Positions 42,305 to 51,091 of a stretch of DNA of 64,000 nucleotides are shown in pieces; within the stretch, counting starts at the first letter, position 1, and each line of letters opens with the position of its first letter. Below the pieces are notes generated by a model. It was not told the origin of the DNA. It ran no database searches and was given only the letters and a program-made list of their open reading frames with translations. The stretch is from Actinomycetota bacterium (GTDB taxonomy: Bacteria > Actinomycetota > Acidimicrobiia > Acidimicrobiales > RAAP-2). The stretch covers positions 1 through 64,000 of the forward strand of contig JAJPJD010000018.1 of NCBI GenBank assembly GCA_021324355.1, read 5' to 3'. The translations under genes and the position numbers were made by a program.

Positions 42305-44274
42305 CAGAATCCCCCCCGCATGCCCAGGCCTTCGGGCTCGCTCGGACCGACGGGTCCGAGCCCTTCCAGGCGCAGGCGGCTGGCCGCGCCGTCGCCTCCC
42401 GCGTTCGCCATCCGCTCGGCGTCCTCCTTCTCCCCTTGGGCCAGGACCTCGGCGTAGAGAGGGACCGTCGCCATGAGCTCGGTGTGGGTTCCGTCGGCCA
42501 CGATCCGGCCCTGGTCCATCAGGAGCACCCGGTCGGCCAGGCTGATGGTGGACAGGCGGTGGGCGATGATCAGGGTGGTCCGCCCCTCCATGAGCCGGCG
42601 CAGTGCGCCGTGGATGGTCAGCTCGACCTGGACGTCGATCGCGCTGGTGGCGTCGTCGAGGATGAGGATCGGCGGGTTGACCAGCAGGGTGCGGGCGATC
42701 GCGATCCGCTGGCGCTGCCCGCCCGACAGGGTGTAGCCGCGCTCACCCACGACGGTGTCGTAGCCCTCGGGGAGCTCCCGGATGAACTCGTCGGCCCCCG
42801 CGGCCCGAGCTGCCGCGACGATGTCGTCAATGTCGGCGGTCGGTGCGCCGTACGCGATGTTGTCCCGGATCGACACCGAGAACAGGAACGGCTCGTCCAG
42901 CACGATGCCCACGTTTCCTCTCACGCTGGTCAGCGTGAGGTCCCGCACGTCCTTGTCATCGATGAGCACCCGGCCATCGGTGACGTCGTAGAAGCGGGCC
43001 AGCAGTCGGGCCACCGTCGACTTCCCCGATCCAGTCCGCCCGACCAGGGCCACGGTCTGGCCTGGTGGGATGTGGAGGTCGAAGTTGTCCAGGACGAGCG
43101 GGTTGTCGTCGCTGTACTTGAACTTCACCGAATCGAACCGCACGTCCCCACGGCAGTCGACCAGATCGACCGCGCCTGGCCGGTCGACCACAGTCGGCTG
43201 CTCGTCGAGGATCTCGTAGATCCGTTTCGACGACGCCGCTGCCCGCTGGCCCATCATGATGATCATCCCGAGCATCTGGAACGGGGCCTGCAGCATCACG
43301 ATGTAGAGGCTGAACGAGATGATCGCAGCGACCGGCAGGCTTCCCCGCAGGGCGAGCCAGCCGCCGAACAGCAGCACCAAGGCCAGGCCGATCTGAGGGA
43401 GGTTTTGGACGGTCGGGGTGAAGGTGGCTCGGATGTCTGCGTCCTTGATGTAGGACCACTGCAACCGGTCCGCCGCCTTGGCCAGGGTGGTGAGCTCCCT
43501 CTGCTCGGCGGCGAAGGACTTGACCACCCGGACCCCATTGGTGTTCTCGTCCACGATCGTCGCGACGTCGGCCAGCCGAGCCTGGATCAGCCACGACACC
43601 GGGAACATGCGCTTCCGCATCTGGACGCCCAGGAAGTAGACGAACGGCATGGGGATCATGGCGACCAGCGCGAGTGGGACGCTGATCGAGAGCATGTACC
43701 CGAACGCGACCAGAGCCACACTGCATTGGACCAGGATCGACGGTGCGAATGTCAGGTACATCTGCACCGAGCGGATATCGGAGTTGGCCCGCGAGATGAG
43801 CTGTCCCGACTGCACCCGGTCGTAGAAGGGGAACGACATCTTGGCCAGGTGCGTGTAGATGATGTTCCGCAGGTCGAACTCGATCTCGTACGCCGTGCGC
43901 ATCAGGAAGTACCGGGAGATGTAGCCAGCCACCCCGGCCGCGATCGCGAGTGCGACCATTGCGACGATGTAGGTATGCAGGGCCGCTCGGTGGGCGACGA
44001 CCGCGTTCTGGACCGCGTCCTGGAGGAGCTTGGGGATCTGGACCTGGATCATGAGGCCCACGAACGACAGGACCAGCGAGGTGATGAACATCCCCTTGTG
44101 GGCGAGCACCACCGGCAGCGCTCGGCGGAGCCAGGTCTTGCTCTGATCCGAGGAGATCGTCGCCTTCGGAGCCCGGTACCGGGCCTCGGTGGCGATTGGC
44201 TCGAAGGCCGAGGGTTGGCCGATGTCGAGGTCGACCTCGGCGCCCTCGGTGGGGCGGCGAGAGAGGATGGTCAT
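42304..44274 (-). CDS. ABC exporter half-transporter with degenerate Walker B
   Basis: A 656-residue TMD-NBD protein starting at the ATG at 44274, which overlaps the MarR-family gene stop (ATGA). Six membrane helices precede an NBD with Walker A GRTGSGKST, signature LSGGQRQR and Walker B ILILDDATSAID, in which Asp replaces the catalytic Glu. The partner has Glu there but a degenerate signature (LSSGE). In heterodimers of the TM287/288 or BmrCD type these two changes fall in the same composite site, making one site weakly active. So this and the next gene probably form one exporter. Confidence 0.88.
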   Translation of the reverse strand: MTILSRRPTEGAEVDLDIGQPSAFEPIATEARYRAPKATISSDQSKTWLRRALPVVLAHKGMFITSLVLSFVGLMIQVQIPKLLQDAVQNAVVAHRAALHTYIVAMVALAIAAGVAGYISRYFLMRTAYEIEFDLRNIIYTHLAKMSFPFYDRVQSGQLISRANSDIRSVQMYLTFAPSILVQCSVALVAFGYMLSISVPLALVAMIPMPFVYFLGVQMRKRMFPVSWLIQARLADVATIVDENTNGVRVVKSFAAEQRELTTLAKAADRLQWSYIKDADIRATFTPTVQNLPQIGLALVLLFGGWLALRGSLPVAAIISFSLYIVMLQAPFQMLGMIIMMGQRAAASSKRIYEILDEQPTVVDRPGAVDLVDCRGDVRFDSVKFKYSDDNPLVLDNFDLHIPPGQTVALVGRTGSGKSTVARLLARFYDVTDGRVLIDDKDVRDLTLTSVRGNVGIVLDEPFLFSVSIRDNIAYGAPTADIDDIVAAARAAGADEFIRELPEGYDTVVGERGYTLSGGQRQRIAIARTLLVNPPILILDDATSAIDVQVELTIHGALRRLMEGRTTLIIAHRLSTISLADRVLLMDQGRIVADGTHTELMATVPLYAEVLAQGEKEDAERMANAGGDGAASRLRLEGLGPVGPSEPEGLGMRGGF

Positions 44275-44726
44275 GACTTGGCCCGTGCGGCTCGGTAGCT
44301 GACCATGGCGTCGTGCCAACGAGCCAGGCAGGCCAGCGCCCGGCTGCCGGCCTTGGCTCCCAAGGCTCCGGCGATCTGCTCCAGTCGGTCGTTCACCGCG
44401 CGGTCGGCCGACGCCAGCAGCTCCTGGCCCTGGGTGGTGAGCTCCAGGGCCACCCGCCGCCGGTCGTCCTCCCGGTGGGCCCGCTCAACCAGGCCCCTTG
44501 AGACCAGCCCGTCGATCACCGCGGTCACGCTGGGCGGGCGCACGGCGAGCCGCTCGGCCAGGGACGAGGACTGGGCGGACCCTTCGGCCAAGATGGCGAG
44601 GATCCGGTACTGCGAGAGGGACAGGTCGACCGTGGCCAGGCCGAGCTCCACCTGTTTGGCCAGCCACGCGGCCGTCCGGCCGGGGTTGTAGACCCGGGCC
44701 GGCGTCTCCAGCTGTTCGACACTCAC
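44271..44726 (-). CDS. MarR-family transcriptional regulator
   Basis: A 151-residue winged-helix repressor: LATVDLSLSQYRILAILAEGSAQSSSLAERLAVRPPSVTAVIDGLVSRGLVERAHREDDRRRVALELTTQGQELL contains the recognition helix and the DDRRR wing in pieces. It starts at a GTG (44726) directly next to an AT-rich palindrome, so its own transcription is likely repressed. It is the first gene of the exporter operon, which it probably controls in response to a transported compound. Confidence 0.88.
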   Translation of the reverse strand: MSVEQLETPARVYNPGRTAAWLAKQVELGLATVDLSLSQYRILAILAEGSAQSSSLAERLAVRPPSVTAVIDGLVSRGLVERAHREDDRRRVALELTTQGQELLASADRAVNDRLEQIAGALGAKAGSRALACLARWHDAMVSYRAARAKS

Positions 44727-44727
44727 A

Positions 44728-44747
44728 TTATTAGGTTATCTAACAGA
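44728..44747. promoter_or_regulatory. Probable MarR operator at the exporter operon promoter
   Basis: The AT-rich segment ATTATTAGGTTATCTAACAG stands out from its surroundings and contains the imperfect palindrome TTAG-GTTAT-CTAA (44731-44743). It abuts the GTG start of the MarR gene, so the transcript would be leaderless and the repressor could occlude initiation. The reading is from symmetry and location only. Confidence 0.55.
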
Positions 44748-44855
44748 TGGGGTGGCAGCAAGCGACCGCCGCGCCGGTGTTGTCCTTGGGCGGCCTCAGG
44801 GCGATACTGGGCCCCGAACCGGGCCGGGCCGGGAAGCAGGGAGACGGGAGGGTCG

Positions 44856-46013
44856 ATGCGGACTCGAGCAGCGGTCTGCCATGAGCAGGGATCCCCGTGG
44901 GTCACCGAGGAGATCGAGATCGACGAGCCCCACGCCCACGAGGTCCAGGTGCAGGTGGCCTTCGCTGGCCTCTGCCACTCCGACGAGCACCTCCGGCTGG
45001 GGGACATGACCGCGCCGCCCGAGGTGCTGTCCATGCTTGGTCTGACCTCAATGTTCCCGGTGATCGGGGGCCATGAGGGCTCCGGGGTGGTGACCGCCGT
45101 CGGCCCCGAGGTGTCCAACGTAACCGTGGGCGACAAGGTCGCGGTGGCCTTCATCCCGGCCTGCGGCACCTGCTTTTGGTGCGCGTCGGGCCGCCAACAC
45201 CTCTGCGACCTCGGCATGTACACCCTGGCCGGCCCCATGATCAGTGACGGCACCTGGCGGCACCACCTGGGCGAGGTGAACCTGGGGCGGATGACCCAGC
45301 TGGGCACCTTCGCCGAGACCATGGTGGTGCACGAATCGTCGGTGGTGAAGCTGGCTCCCGATGCCCCCCTGCGGGCAGCCGCCCTCATCAGCTGCGGCAT
45401 CGCGACCGGGTTCGGTTCGGTCGTCGAGCGGGCCCGGACCCGTCCGGGCGAGGTCGTCGTGGTGGTGGGCTGCGGGGGGGTGGGCTCCGGGGCGCTCCAA
45501 GGGGCCCGGCTGGCCGGAGCCCGCGCGATCGTCGCCGTCGACACGGTGCCGTTCAAGGTGGACCAGGCCAAGCGGATCGGGGCCACGCATGGGGCGGCGT
45601 CGATGGCCGAGGCTCTGCCCCTGGTGGCCGAGATCACCCAGGGTCGCATGGCCGACGTGGTCGTGCTGACGCCGGCCACCTTGACCGGCGACCTGATCGC
45701 GCCGGCCTGCTCGCTCGGCTCCAAGGACGCGCGCATCGTCTGCACGGCCGTGGCGCCGATCACCCAGACCGACGTCCAGCTCAACCTGTTCAACCTGGCT
45801 ATGTACAACCAGTCCCTGCTGGGCACGGTGTTCGGCTCGGTCAGCCCGAGGGTCCAGGTTCCCAAGCTGCTGGCCCTCTACCAGAGCGGCCAGCTCGAGA
45901 TCGACGAGCTCATCACCAAGGAGTACACCCTCGACCAGGTCCAGCAGGGCTACGACGACCTCCACGCGGGACGCAACATCCGCGGCGTGGTGCGGTTGGC
46001 CGGGGACTCCTGA
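44856..46013 (+). CDS. NDMA-dependent (mycofactocin-linked) alcohol dehydrogenase
   Basis: A 385-residue zinc MDR protein. The catalytic zinc is held by Cys40 and His73 (GLCHSDEH, IGGHEGSGVV) and the structural lobe by Cys103, Cys106, Cys109 and Cys117 (CGTCFWCASGRQHLC), with GCGGVGSGALQGARLAGA as nucleotide loop. The overall sequence is that of the NDMA-dependent alcohol dehydrogenase group whose tightly held NADH is reoxidised by mycofactocin. It begins 130 bases after the divergent MarR operon and 67 bases before mftD, so it is likely a client of the cofactor made here. Confidence 0.85.
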   Translation: MRTRAAVCHEQGSPWVTEEIEIDEPHAHEVQVQVAFAGLCHSDEHLRLGDMTAPPEVLSMLGLTSMFPVIGGHEGSGVVTAVGPEVSNVTVGDKVAVAFIPACGTCFWCASGRQHLCDLGMYTLAGPMISDGTWRHHLGEVNLGRMTQLGTFAETMVVHESSVVKLAPDAPLRAAALISCGIATGFGSVVERARTRPGEVVVVVGCGGVGSGALQGARLAGARAIVAVDTVPFKVDQAKRIGATHGAASMAEALPLVAEITQGRMADVVVLTPATLTGDLIAPACSLGSKDARIVCTAVAPITQTDVQLNLFNLAMYNQSLLGTVFGSVSPRVQVPKLLALYQSGQLEIDELITKEYTLDQVQQGYDDLHAGRNIRGVVRLAGDS

Positions 46014-46080
46014 CCCGACGCGTCCCTGACGAAAGGGTCGATCGGGCGAGGGTCGGCGTGGGCCGGCCGGGAGGACACGC

Positions 46081-47256
46081 ATGGCGGGGTCGTGGTTCGA
46101 GACCGTCGCAGAGGCCGAGCGCCGGGCTCGGCGGCGCCTGCCGCCCTCGGTGTACTCGGCGCTGGTGGCCGGGTCAGAGAAGGGGCTGACCGTCGCGGAC
46201 AACGTGGCTGCCTTTGGCGAGCTCGGCTTTGCTCCCCATGTGGCCGGGTTGGCCGAGAAGCGGGACCAGGCGGTGACCGTGATGGGCCAGCCGATTTCGC
46301 TGCCGGTGCTGCTCTCGCCGACCGGGGTCCAGGCTGTCCACCCCGACGCCGAGGTCGCGGTGGCCCGAGCGGCCGCCGCCCGGGGGACCGCGGTCGGCCT
46401 CAGCTCCTTCGCCTCCAAACCGATCGAGGAGGTGGTCGCGGCCAACCCGCAGACGTTCTTCCAGGTCTACTGGAGCGGGACCCGCGAGCACATGGCCGCC
46501 CGCCTCGAGCGGGCTCGCCGGGCGGGGGCGGTCGGGCTGATCGCGACCTTGGACTGGTCGTTCGCCAACGGTCGGGACTGGGGCAGCCCCCGGATCCCCG
46601 AGCGACTCGATCTGGCCACCATGCTCCGGTTCGCACCCGAGGTCCTGCGCCGTCCTCGCTGGCTGGCCTCCTTCGTCCGGGCGCGACGCCTGCCCGAGCT
46701 GACCGTGCCCAACATGGCGCTCCCGGGCGAGCCGGCGCCCAGCTTCTTCGGCGCCTACCGGGAGTGGATGCAGACTCCCCCTCCCACCTGGGACGACGTC
46801 GCGTGGTTGGCTGGCCAGTGGGGTGGTCCGTTCATGGTCAAGGGCGTGGTGCGGGTGGACGACGCGACCCGGGCGGCCGATGCCGGCGCCAGCGCGATCT
46901 CGGTCTCCAACCACGGAGGGAACAACCTGGACGGCACGCCGGCTGCGATCCGGGCCCTCCCGGCAGTGGCCGACGCGGTTGGCGACCGGGTTGAGGTTCT
47001 GCTGGATGGCGGAGTCCGGCGGGGGAGCGACGTGGTCAAGGCGCTGGCCCTGGGGGCCCGGGCGGTCATGATCGGCCGGGCCTACCTGTGGGGCTTGGCG
47101 GCGAACGGCCAGGCTGGGGTGGAGAACGTGCTCGACCTGCTTCGGGGCGGGATCGACTCGGCCCTGCTGGCCCTGGGGCGGGCCTCGGTTTCCGAGCTGT
47201 GCCCCGACGACGTCGTCGTGCCCCCGGGCTTCGCCCGGGCTCTGGGACTCCCCTAG
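46081..47256 (+). CDS. mftD: Mycofactocin maturation FMN-dependent dehydrogenase MftD
   Basis: A 391-residue protein of the alpha-hydroxy acid oxidase (lactate dehydrogenase) fold. Conserved sites: LLSPTGVQAVHPDAE, FFQVYWSG, MVKGVVRVDDATRAADAGAS, and the active-site segment SNHGGNNLDGTPA (about 276-288) with the catalytic His; GGVRRGSDVVKALALGARAVMIGR is the flavin phosphate loop. MftD oxidatively deaminates the AHDP intermediate to pre-mycofactocin using FMN and O2. It follows the NDMA dehydrogenase by 67 bases, upstream of mftF on the opposite strand, so it is separated from mftA-C, unlike the usual order A-B-C-D-E-F. Confidence 0.9.
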   Translation: MAGSWFETVAEAERRARRRLPPSVYSALVAGSEKGLTVADNVAAFGELGFAPHVAGLAEKRDQAVTVMGQPISLPVLLSPTGVQAVHPDAEVAVARAAAARGTAVGLSSFASKPIEEVVAANPQTFFQVYWSGTREHMAARLERARRAGAVGLIATLDWSFANGRDWGSPRIPERLDLATMLRFAPEVLRRPRWLASFVRARRLPELTVPNMALPGEPAPSFFGAYREWMQTPPPTWDDVAWLAGQWGGPFMVKGVVRVDDATRAADAGASAISVSNHGGNNLDGTPAAIRALPAVADAVGDRVEVLLDGGVRRGSDVVKALALGARAVMIGRAYLWGLAANGQAGVENVLDLLRGGIDSALLALGRASVSELCPDDVVVPPGFARALGLP

Positions 47257-48716
47257 CGCCCCCGGGTCGGCGCGGCCCGGCGGGTGGCGATTGCCGGTAC
47301 CAGCGGCCGGAGCGTTCTGGCCCGCAGCGATCCCCACCAGACGCCAGCGCCGTAGGCGAGATCGTCGGCCAGCCGGAGGGCGAGGTAGCGCGCCGGGTCG
47401 AGGTCGGGTGGTCGGGTGCGCCATCCGCGGAACAGGCCCATGGCCAGGATGCCGGCGGCCGCCAGCCGGACCCGCCCGAGCCGCCGCACGGTGAGGGAGG
47501 CGACCAGCGCCGGCCCCCAGGCCCGAGCCAGCCCCGCCAGCGCCGGGACCGCGGAGCGGGCGACGCCAGTGATCGCCACGCGGGCCGCCAGCTCGAACGG
47601 GCGGTCGACCACCCCGTTGAGCCGGGCGCCGAGCGCGGCGCTCGACGCACCGAGCACGCCCAGCGCGGCGCCCGGCCGGCCGGCACAGGCCAGGACCCAG
47701 GCGGCTGCGGCCGCCGGTGAGAGCCGGAGCGGCGCGACCGCGTCCCGGTGCCGGACTGCCAGAGGCCCGGCCGAAGACCCGTACTCGGCGCGCCTGGCGG
47801 CCCACGAGGCCACGGTCAGCGGGCGATGGTGGGCGACTTCGACCTCTGGGACGTAGCGGGCTTCCCAGCCGGACGCGACCAGGCGCCAGACCAGGTCCAC
47901 GTCCTCGCCCACGCGCAGGTCGGGGTCGAAACAGGGCACCGGGGCGGCGGCCCGCCGCAGGACGAGCGCCGCCGACGGGACGTAGGCCACCGGCCGCCCG
48001 GGGCCGATCGGCCCCTCGCGGGTCCCAAGATCGAGTGGCGAGCGACCAGCCTCGTAGCGGGCGAGCGAGGAGCGGCCACCGGGGGTGACCACCCGGGGGG
48101 CGACCAGGGCCACCGCCGGGTCTGCGAAGTGGGCGACCAGCGGGCCGAGCCAGCCGGGCGGCACGGTGCAGTCGGAGTCGACGAAGGCCACCAGCGGGGA
48201 GGTCACCGTGGCCAGGCCGGCGTTGCGAGCTGCGGCCGGTCCGGTCCTCGTGTCCAGCCTCAGATACTCGGCCCCGGCTTCCCGGGTGACCTTCTCGACC
48301 TGGGCGCGCCCGATCGAGGCATCGTCGACCACCACGCAGCGGACCGGGCCCAACGAGCCGAGCAGCCGTTCGAGGAGCTCCGGTCGATCCCGGACCGGCA
48401 CCACCACGGTGACCAGCGCTCCTGGTTCCACCGGTTGGGGCCGGGGGTGCAGCATCCCCGCCGTCACCAGCCTCCGAGCTACGGCGCGCTCAGCTCGGTG
48501 GTCACCGACCGCCTCCCCGTCGAGCCAGCGTCGAAGCATCTGGGCGGCACGGGGACGCAGCCGGAGCAGCCGGGTCGGGCTCCCGCCCAGTAGGGCCCGG
48601 CCGTCGCCCAGGACCGCCAGGTCGCGGTCGGGGACCAGGTGGACGCCGGCCGGCAGCGGGACCGCCGGACCCCGCGGCCCCGTCCCGGGTCGGCCCGTCG
48701 CGCCGCCGGCTGCCAT
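47253..48716 (-). CDS. mftF: Mycofactocin glycosyltransferase MftF
   Basis: A 487-residue GT2-family protein. An N-terminal region (GVHLVPDRDLAVLGDGRALLGGSPTRLLRL) of the MftF type precedes the catalytic domain: VTVVVPVRDRPELLERLLGSL, VVVDDASIG (DDA), FVDSDCTVPPGWLGPL (DxD), GEDVDLVWRL and EVAHHRPL. C-terminal hydrophobic segments suggest membrane association. MftF adds a beta-1,4-glucose chain to the redox cofactor. It is on the opposite strand from the other mft genes, converging with mftD; its stop shares CTAG with mftD's stop. Divergent from mftA, with a 146-base gap. Confidence 0.88.
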   Translation of the reverse strand: MAAGGATGRPGTGPRGPAVPLPAGVHLVPDRDLAVLGDGRALLGGSPTRLLRLRPRAAQMLRRWLDGEAVGDHRAERAVARRLVTAGMLHPRPQPVEPGALVTVVVPVRDRPELLERLLGSLGPVRCVVVDDASIGRAQVEKVTREAGAEYLRLDTRTGPAAARNAGLATVTSPLVAFVDSDCTVPPGWLGPLVAHFADPAVALVAPRVVTPGGRSSLARYEAGRSPLDLGTREGPIGPGRPVAYVPSAALVLRRAAAPVPCFDPDLRVGEDVDLVWRLVASGWEARYVPEVEVAHHRPLTVASWAARRAEYGSSAGPLAVRHRDAVAPLRLSPAAAAAWVLACAGRPGAALGVLGASSAALGARLNGVVDRPFELAARVAITGVARSAVPALAGLARAWGPALVASLTVRRLGRVRLAAAGILAMGLFRGWRTRPPDLDPARYLALRLADDLAYGAGVWWGSLRARTLRPLVPAIATRRAAPTRGR

Positions 48717-48862
48717 GGCTCCATCTTCGCAGGGCCTTCACGGCCGGGAGTGCCGTGCCTCGACGCCCACCGGCCGCCCGGCCGACCAGGTCGTGCGCAG
48801 TAGGCTCGGTCGTCGGGGCCACCGGGGTTGCGGCCGGTGCTCCGGCGCACGGAGGAGGTGCG

Positions 48863-48985
48863 ATGACGACGATCGAGGACGCGACGGTATCGGTCGAGGA
48901 GGCCGAGGAGGCCGAGGCCGACGTCGAGGCCGACGAGGTCCTGGTCGAGGAGATCTCGATCGACGGGATGTGCGGGGTCTACTGA
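48863..48985 (+). CDS. mftA: Mycofactocin precursor peptide MftA
   Basis: A 40-residue peptide with a strong ribosome site (GGAGGAGG) before the ATG. The C-terminus is IDGMCGVY, the invariant MftA end: MftC, helped by MftB, oxidatively decarboxylates the terminal Tyr and links it to the preceding Val, and MftE releases the dipeptide-derived product. The leader is very acidic (VEEAEEAEADVEADE). Four bases separate its stop from the mftB start. It is too short for the usual gene-length cut-off but its identity is firm. Confidence 0.96.
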   Translation: MTTIEDATVSVEEAEEAEADVEADEVLVEEISIDGMCGVY

Positions 48986-48989
48986 CCCG

Positions 48990-49280
48990 GTGCCTGGCCA
49001 GCGGGTCGATCCGGCTGCTCCCGAGGTGGACCTCGGGCGTCCCTGGCGCCTGCACCCCCAGGTGGCGCTGCGGGACGAGCCCTTCGGCGCGCTCGCCTAC
49101 CACTACGGGAACCGCCGGCTGATCTTCCTGCGCAGCCCGGACCTGGTCCGGCTGGTCCGCTCGCTCGAGCGCTTCGACAGCGCAGATGCCGCGCTGGCCG
49201 CCGTGTCTCCGCCCCAGCGTGCGGCGTACCGGGCAGCGTTGGCCCGGCTGGCCGCCTCGGGGATGCTCGATGCCGGCTAG
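48990..49280 (+). CDS. mftB: Mycofactocin RRE chaperone MftB
   Basis: A 96-residue PqqD-like (RRE) winged-helix protein, GTG start. WRLHPQVALRDEPFGALAYHYGNRRLIFLRSPDLVRLVRSL is the family pattern, with the PFGALAY and RSPDLV stretches that bind precursor peptides. It presents MftA to the radical SAM enzyme MftC. The next gene overlaps it by 11 bases, and the mftA stop is 4 bases upstream, so the three are one transcriptional and translational unit. Confidence 0.93.
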   Translation: MPGQRVDPAAPEVDLGRPWRLHPQVALRDEPFGALAYHYGNRRLIFLRSPDLVRLVRSLERFDSADAALAAVSPPQRAAYRAALARLAASGMLDAG

Positions 49281-50391
49281 GGCGCCCGGGAGCGCCCTGC
49301 GGGACGAGCTGGCGAGGGGGCTCGACGCTCCCATCTGCCTCACGTGGGAGCTCACCTACGCCTGCAACCTGGCCTGCATCCACTGCCTCAGCTCGTCCGG
49401 GCGACGGGACCCGGCCGAGCTGTCCACCGCCGAAGCGATGGCCCTGGTGGACGAGCTGGCCTCGATGCAGGTGTTCTACGTGAACGTGGGCGGAGGCGAG
49501 CCGCTGCTGCGGCCCGACTTCTTCGAGCTCCTCGAGTACGCGGTCAGCCACCAGGTGGGGGTGAAGTTCTCGACCAACGGCACCCGCCTGGACCGAGCCA
49601 AGGCGGCCCGCCTGGCCGCGATGGACTACGTGGACGTGCAGGTCAGCCTGGACGGGGCGACCGCCGAGGTGAACGACGCGGTGCGAGGCCAGGGCAGCTA
49701 CCGGGCAGCTCGGCGGGCGATGGAGCACCTGGCCGACGCCGGCTTCGAGGGCTTCAAGCTCAGCGTCGTGGTGACCCGCCACAACGTCAGCCAGCTGGAC
49801 CAACTGGAGGCGCTGGCCGGTCAGTACGGGGCGCAGCTCCGGCTCACCCGGCTGCGGCCCTCGGGCCGCGGCGCCGCCTCATGGGCGGAGCTCCACCCGA
49901 GCCGGTCCCAGCAGCACGACCTGTACCGCTGGTTGCGAGATCGGCCGTGGGTCCTGACCGGTGACTCCTTCTTCCACCTGTCGGCCCTTGGCGAGCCCTT
50001 GGAGGGGCTGAACCTGTGCGGGGCCGGGCGGGTGGTGTGCCTGGTCGACCCGGTCGGCGACGTGTACGCGTGTCCCTTCGTAATCCACGAGCAGTTCCGG
50101 GCCGGGAACGTGCGGGGGCCGGGCGGGTTCACGGGGGTTTGGCGGAGCTCAGCGCTCTTCCGCTCGCTGCGGGAGCCGACCAGCGGCGGTGCCTGCACCA
50201 GCTGTGGCTCCTACGATGCCTGCCGGGGCGGCTGCATGGCGGCCAAGTTCTTCACCGGGCTCCCGTTGGACGGTCCCGACCCCGAGTGCGTCCACGGTCA
50301 CGGGGAGGCCGGGCTCTCGGACCGGGACCGGCCGGCGCCGGCTGCCGACCACTCGGTCCGGGTGCCGGTGCGCCTGTCGGCCCGTGCCTGA
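49270..50391 (+). CDS. mftC: Mycofactocin radical SAM maturase MftC
   Basis: A 373-residue radical SAM/SPASM enzyme starting at ATG 49270. CNLACIHC (Cys32, Cys36, Cys39) binds the SAM cluster, with GGGEPLLRPDFFELL the SAM-binding loop. The SPASM region has NLCGAGRVVCLVDPVGDVYACPF, GACTSCGSYDACRGGC and a final DPEC, supplying cysteines for auxiliary clusters. It decarboxylates and cross-links the C-terminal Val-Tyr of MftA. It overlaps mftB by 11 and mftE by 8 bases. Confidence 0.95.
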   Translation: MPARAPGSALRDELARGLDAPICLTWELTYACNLACIHCLSSSGRRDPAELSTAEAMALVDELASMQVFYVNVGGGEPLLRPDFFELLEYAVSHQVGVKFSTNGTRLDRAKAARLAAMDYVDVQVSLDGATAEVNDAVRGQGSYRAARRAMEHLADAGFEGFKLSVVVTRHNVSQLDQLEALAGQYGAQLRLTRLRPSGRGAASWAELHPSRSQQHDLYRWLRDRPWVLTGDSFFHLSALGEPLEGLNLCGAGRVVCLVDPVGDVYACPFVIHEQFRAGNVRGPGGFTGVWRSSALFRSLREPTSGGACTSCGSYDACRGGCMAAKFFTGLPLDGPDPECVHGHGEAGLSDRDRPAPAADHSVRVPVRLSARA

Positions 50392-51091
50392 CCGCCTCGC
50401 GGTGACCTGGCCGGACGTCGGCTCCCTGGCCCGGGCGTGCCTGCTGGTCGTCCCGGTCGGCTCCTGCGAGCAGCACGGCCCCCACCTCCCGCTCGACACC
50501 GACACCACCATCGCCCAGGCCCTGGTCGACGCGGTCTGTGGGCAGCCGCACGTCCTTGCGACGGCGCCTCTCGCCTACGGCGCGAGCGGCGAGCACCAGG
50601 GGTTCCCCGGCACGCTGTCAATTGGGACCCGGGTCCTCACCGAGGTGGTGGTCGAGCTGGTCCGCTCGGCTCGTGACAGCTGCGCCGGGGTGGTGTTGGT
50701 GAACGCCCACGGCGGCAACGCCCGGGCCCTGGCCGCGGCCCGCCGGCGCTGCGCCGCCGAGGGGGACCGGCTCTTCATCTTCCCGGTCCGCGTCGAGGGG
50801 GGCGACGCGCACGCCGGCCGGACCGAGACGTCGCTCATGCTGGCCATCGCGCCCGAGCAGGTCCGGATGGACCGGCTCGTCCCCGGGCGGACCGAGGGTC
50901 TCGAGACGCTGTGGCCGGTGCTGCGCTCGGCCGGCGTTCGAGGAGTCTCGCCGACCGGTGTGCTCGGAGACCCCACCCTCGCCTCGGCCGAAGAGGGCCA
51001 CCGGCTCCTCGCCGAGCTGGCCGACCGGCTGGCCGGGGCGCTGCAGTCGTGGTGGCGGGAGGTCGACGTCGCCGCGCTGACACGGTCGTGA
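50384..51091 (+). CDS. mftE: Mycofactocin peptidase MftE
   Basis: A 235-residue creatininase-family metalloprotease from a GTG. VPVGSCEQHGPHLPLDTDT carries the metal ligands Glu29, His31 and Asp38/40; VNAHGGN and GDAHAGRTETSLML supply the other conserved His and Glu. It cuts the modified precursor to release the C-terminal dipeptide intermediate (AHDP). It overlaps mftC by 8 bases and the next gene by GTGA, making a tight mftA-B-C-E unit, with mftD and mftF relocated. Confidence 0.93.
   Translation: MPDRLAVTWPDVGSLARACLLVVPVGSCEQHGPHLPLDTDTTIAQALVDAVCGQPHVLATAPLAYGASGEHQGFPGTLSIGTRVLTEVVVELVRSARDSCAGVVLVNAHGGNARALAAARRRCAAEGDRLFIFPVRVEGGDAHAGRTETSLMLAIAPEQVRMDRLVPGRTEGLETLWPVLRSAGVRGVSPTGVLGDPTLASAEEGHRLLAELADRLAGALQSWWREVDVAALTRS

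Noticed and set aside
42193-44298. A 701-codon plus-strand open frame antisense to the ABC exporter
   Set aside because: It is the reverse-strand shadow of a certain ABC transporter; composition is His/Gln/Asp-rich without any domain.
44723-46445. Long minus-strand frames opposite the NDMA dehydrogenase
   Set aside because: They are antisense to a clearly coding zinc-MDR gene and show no domain.
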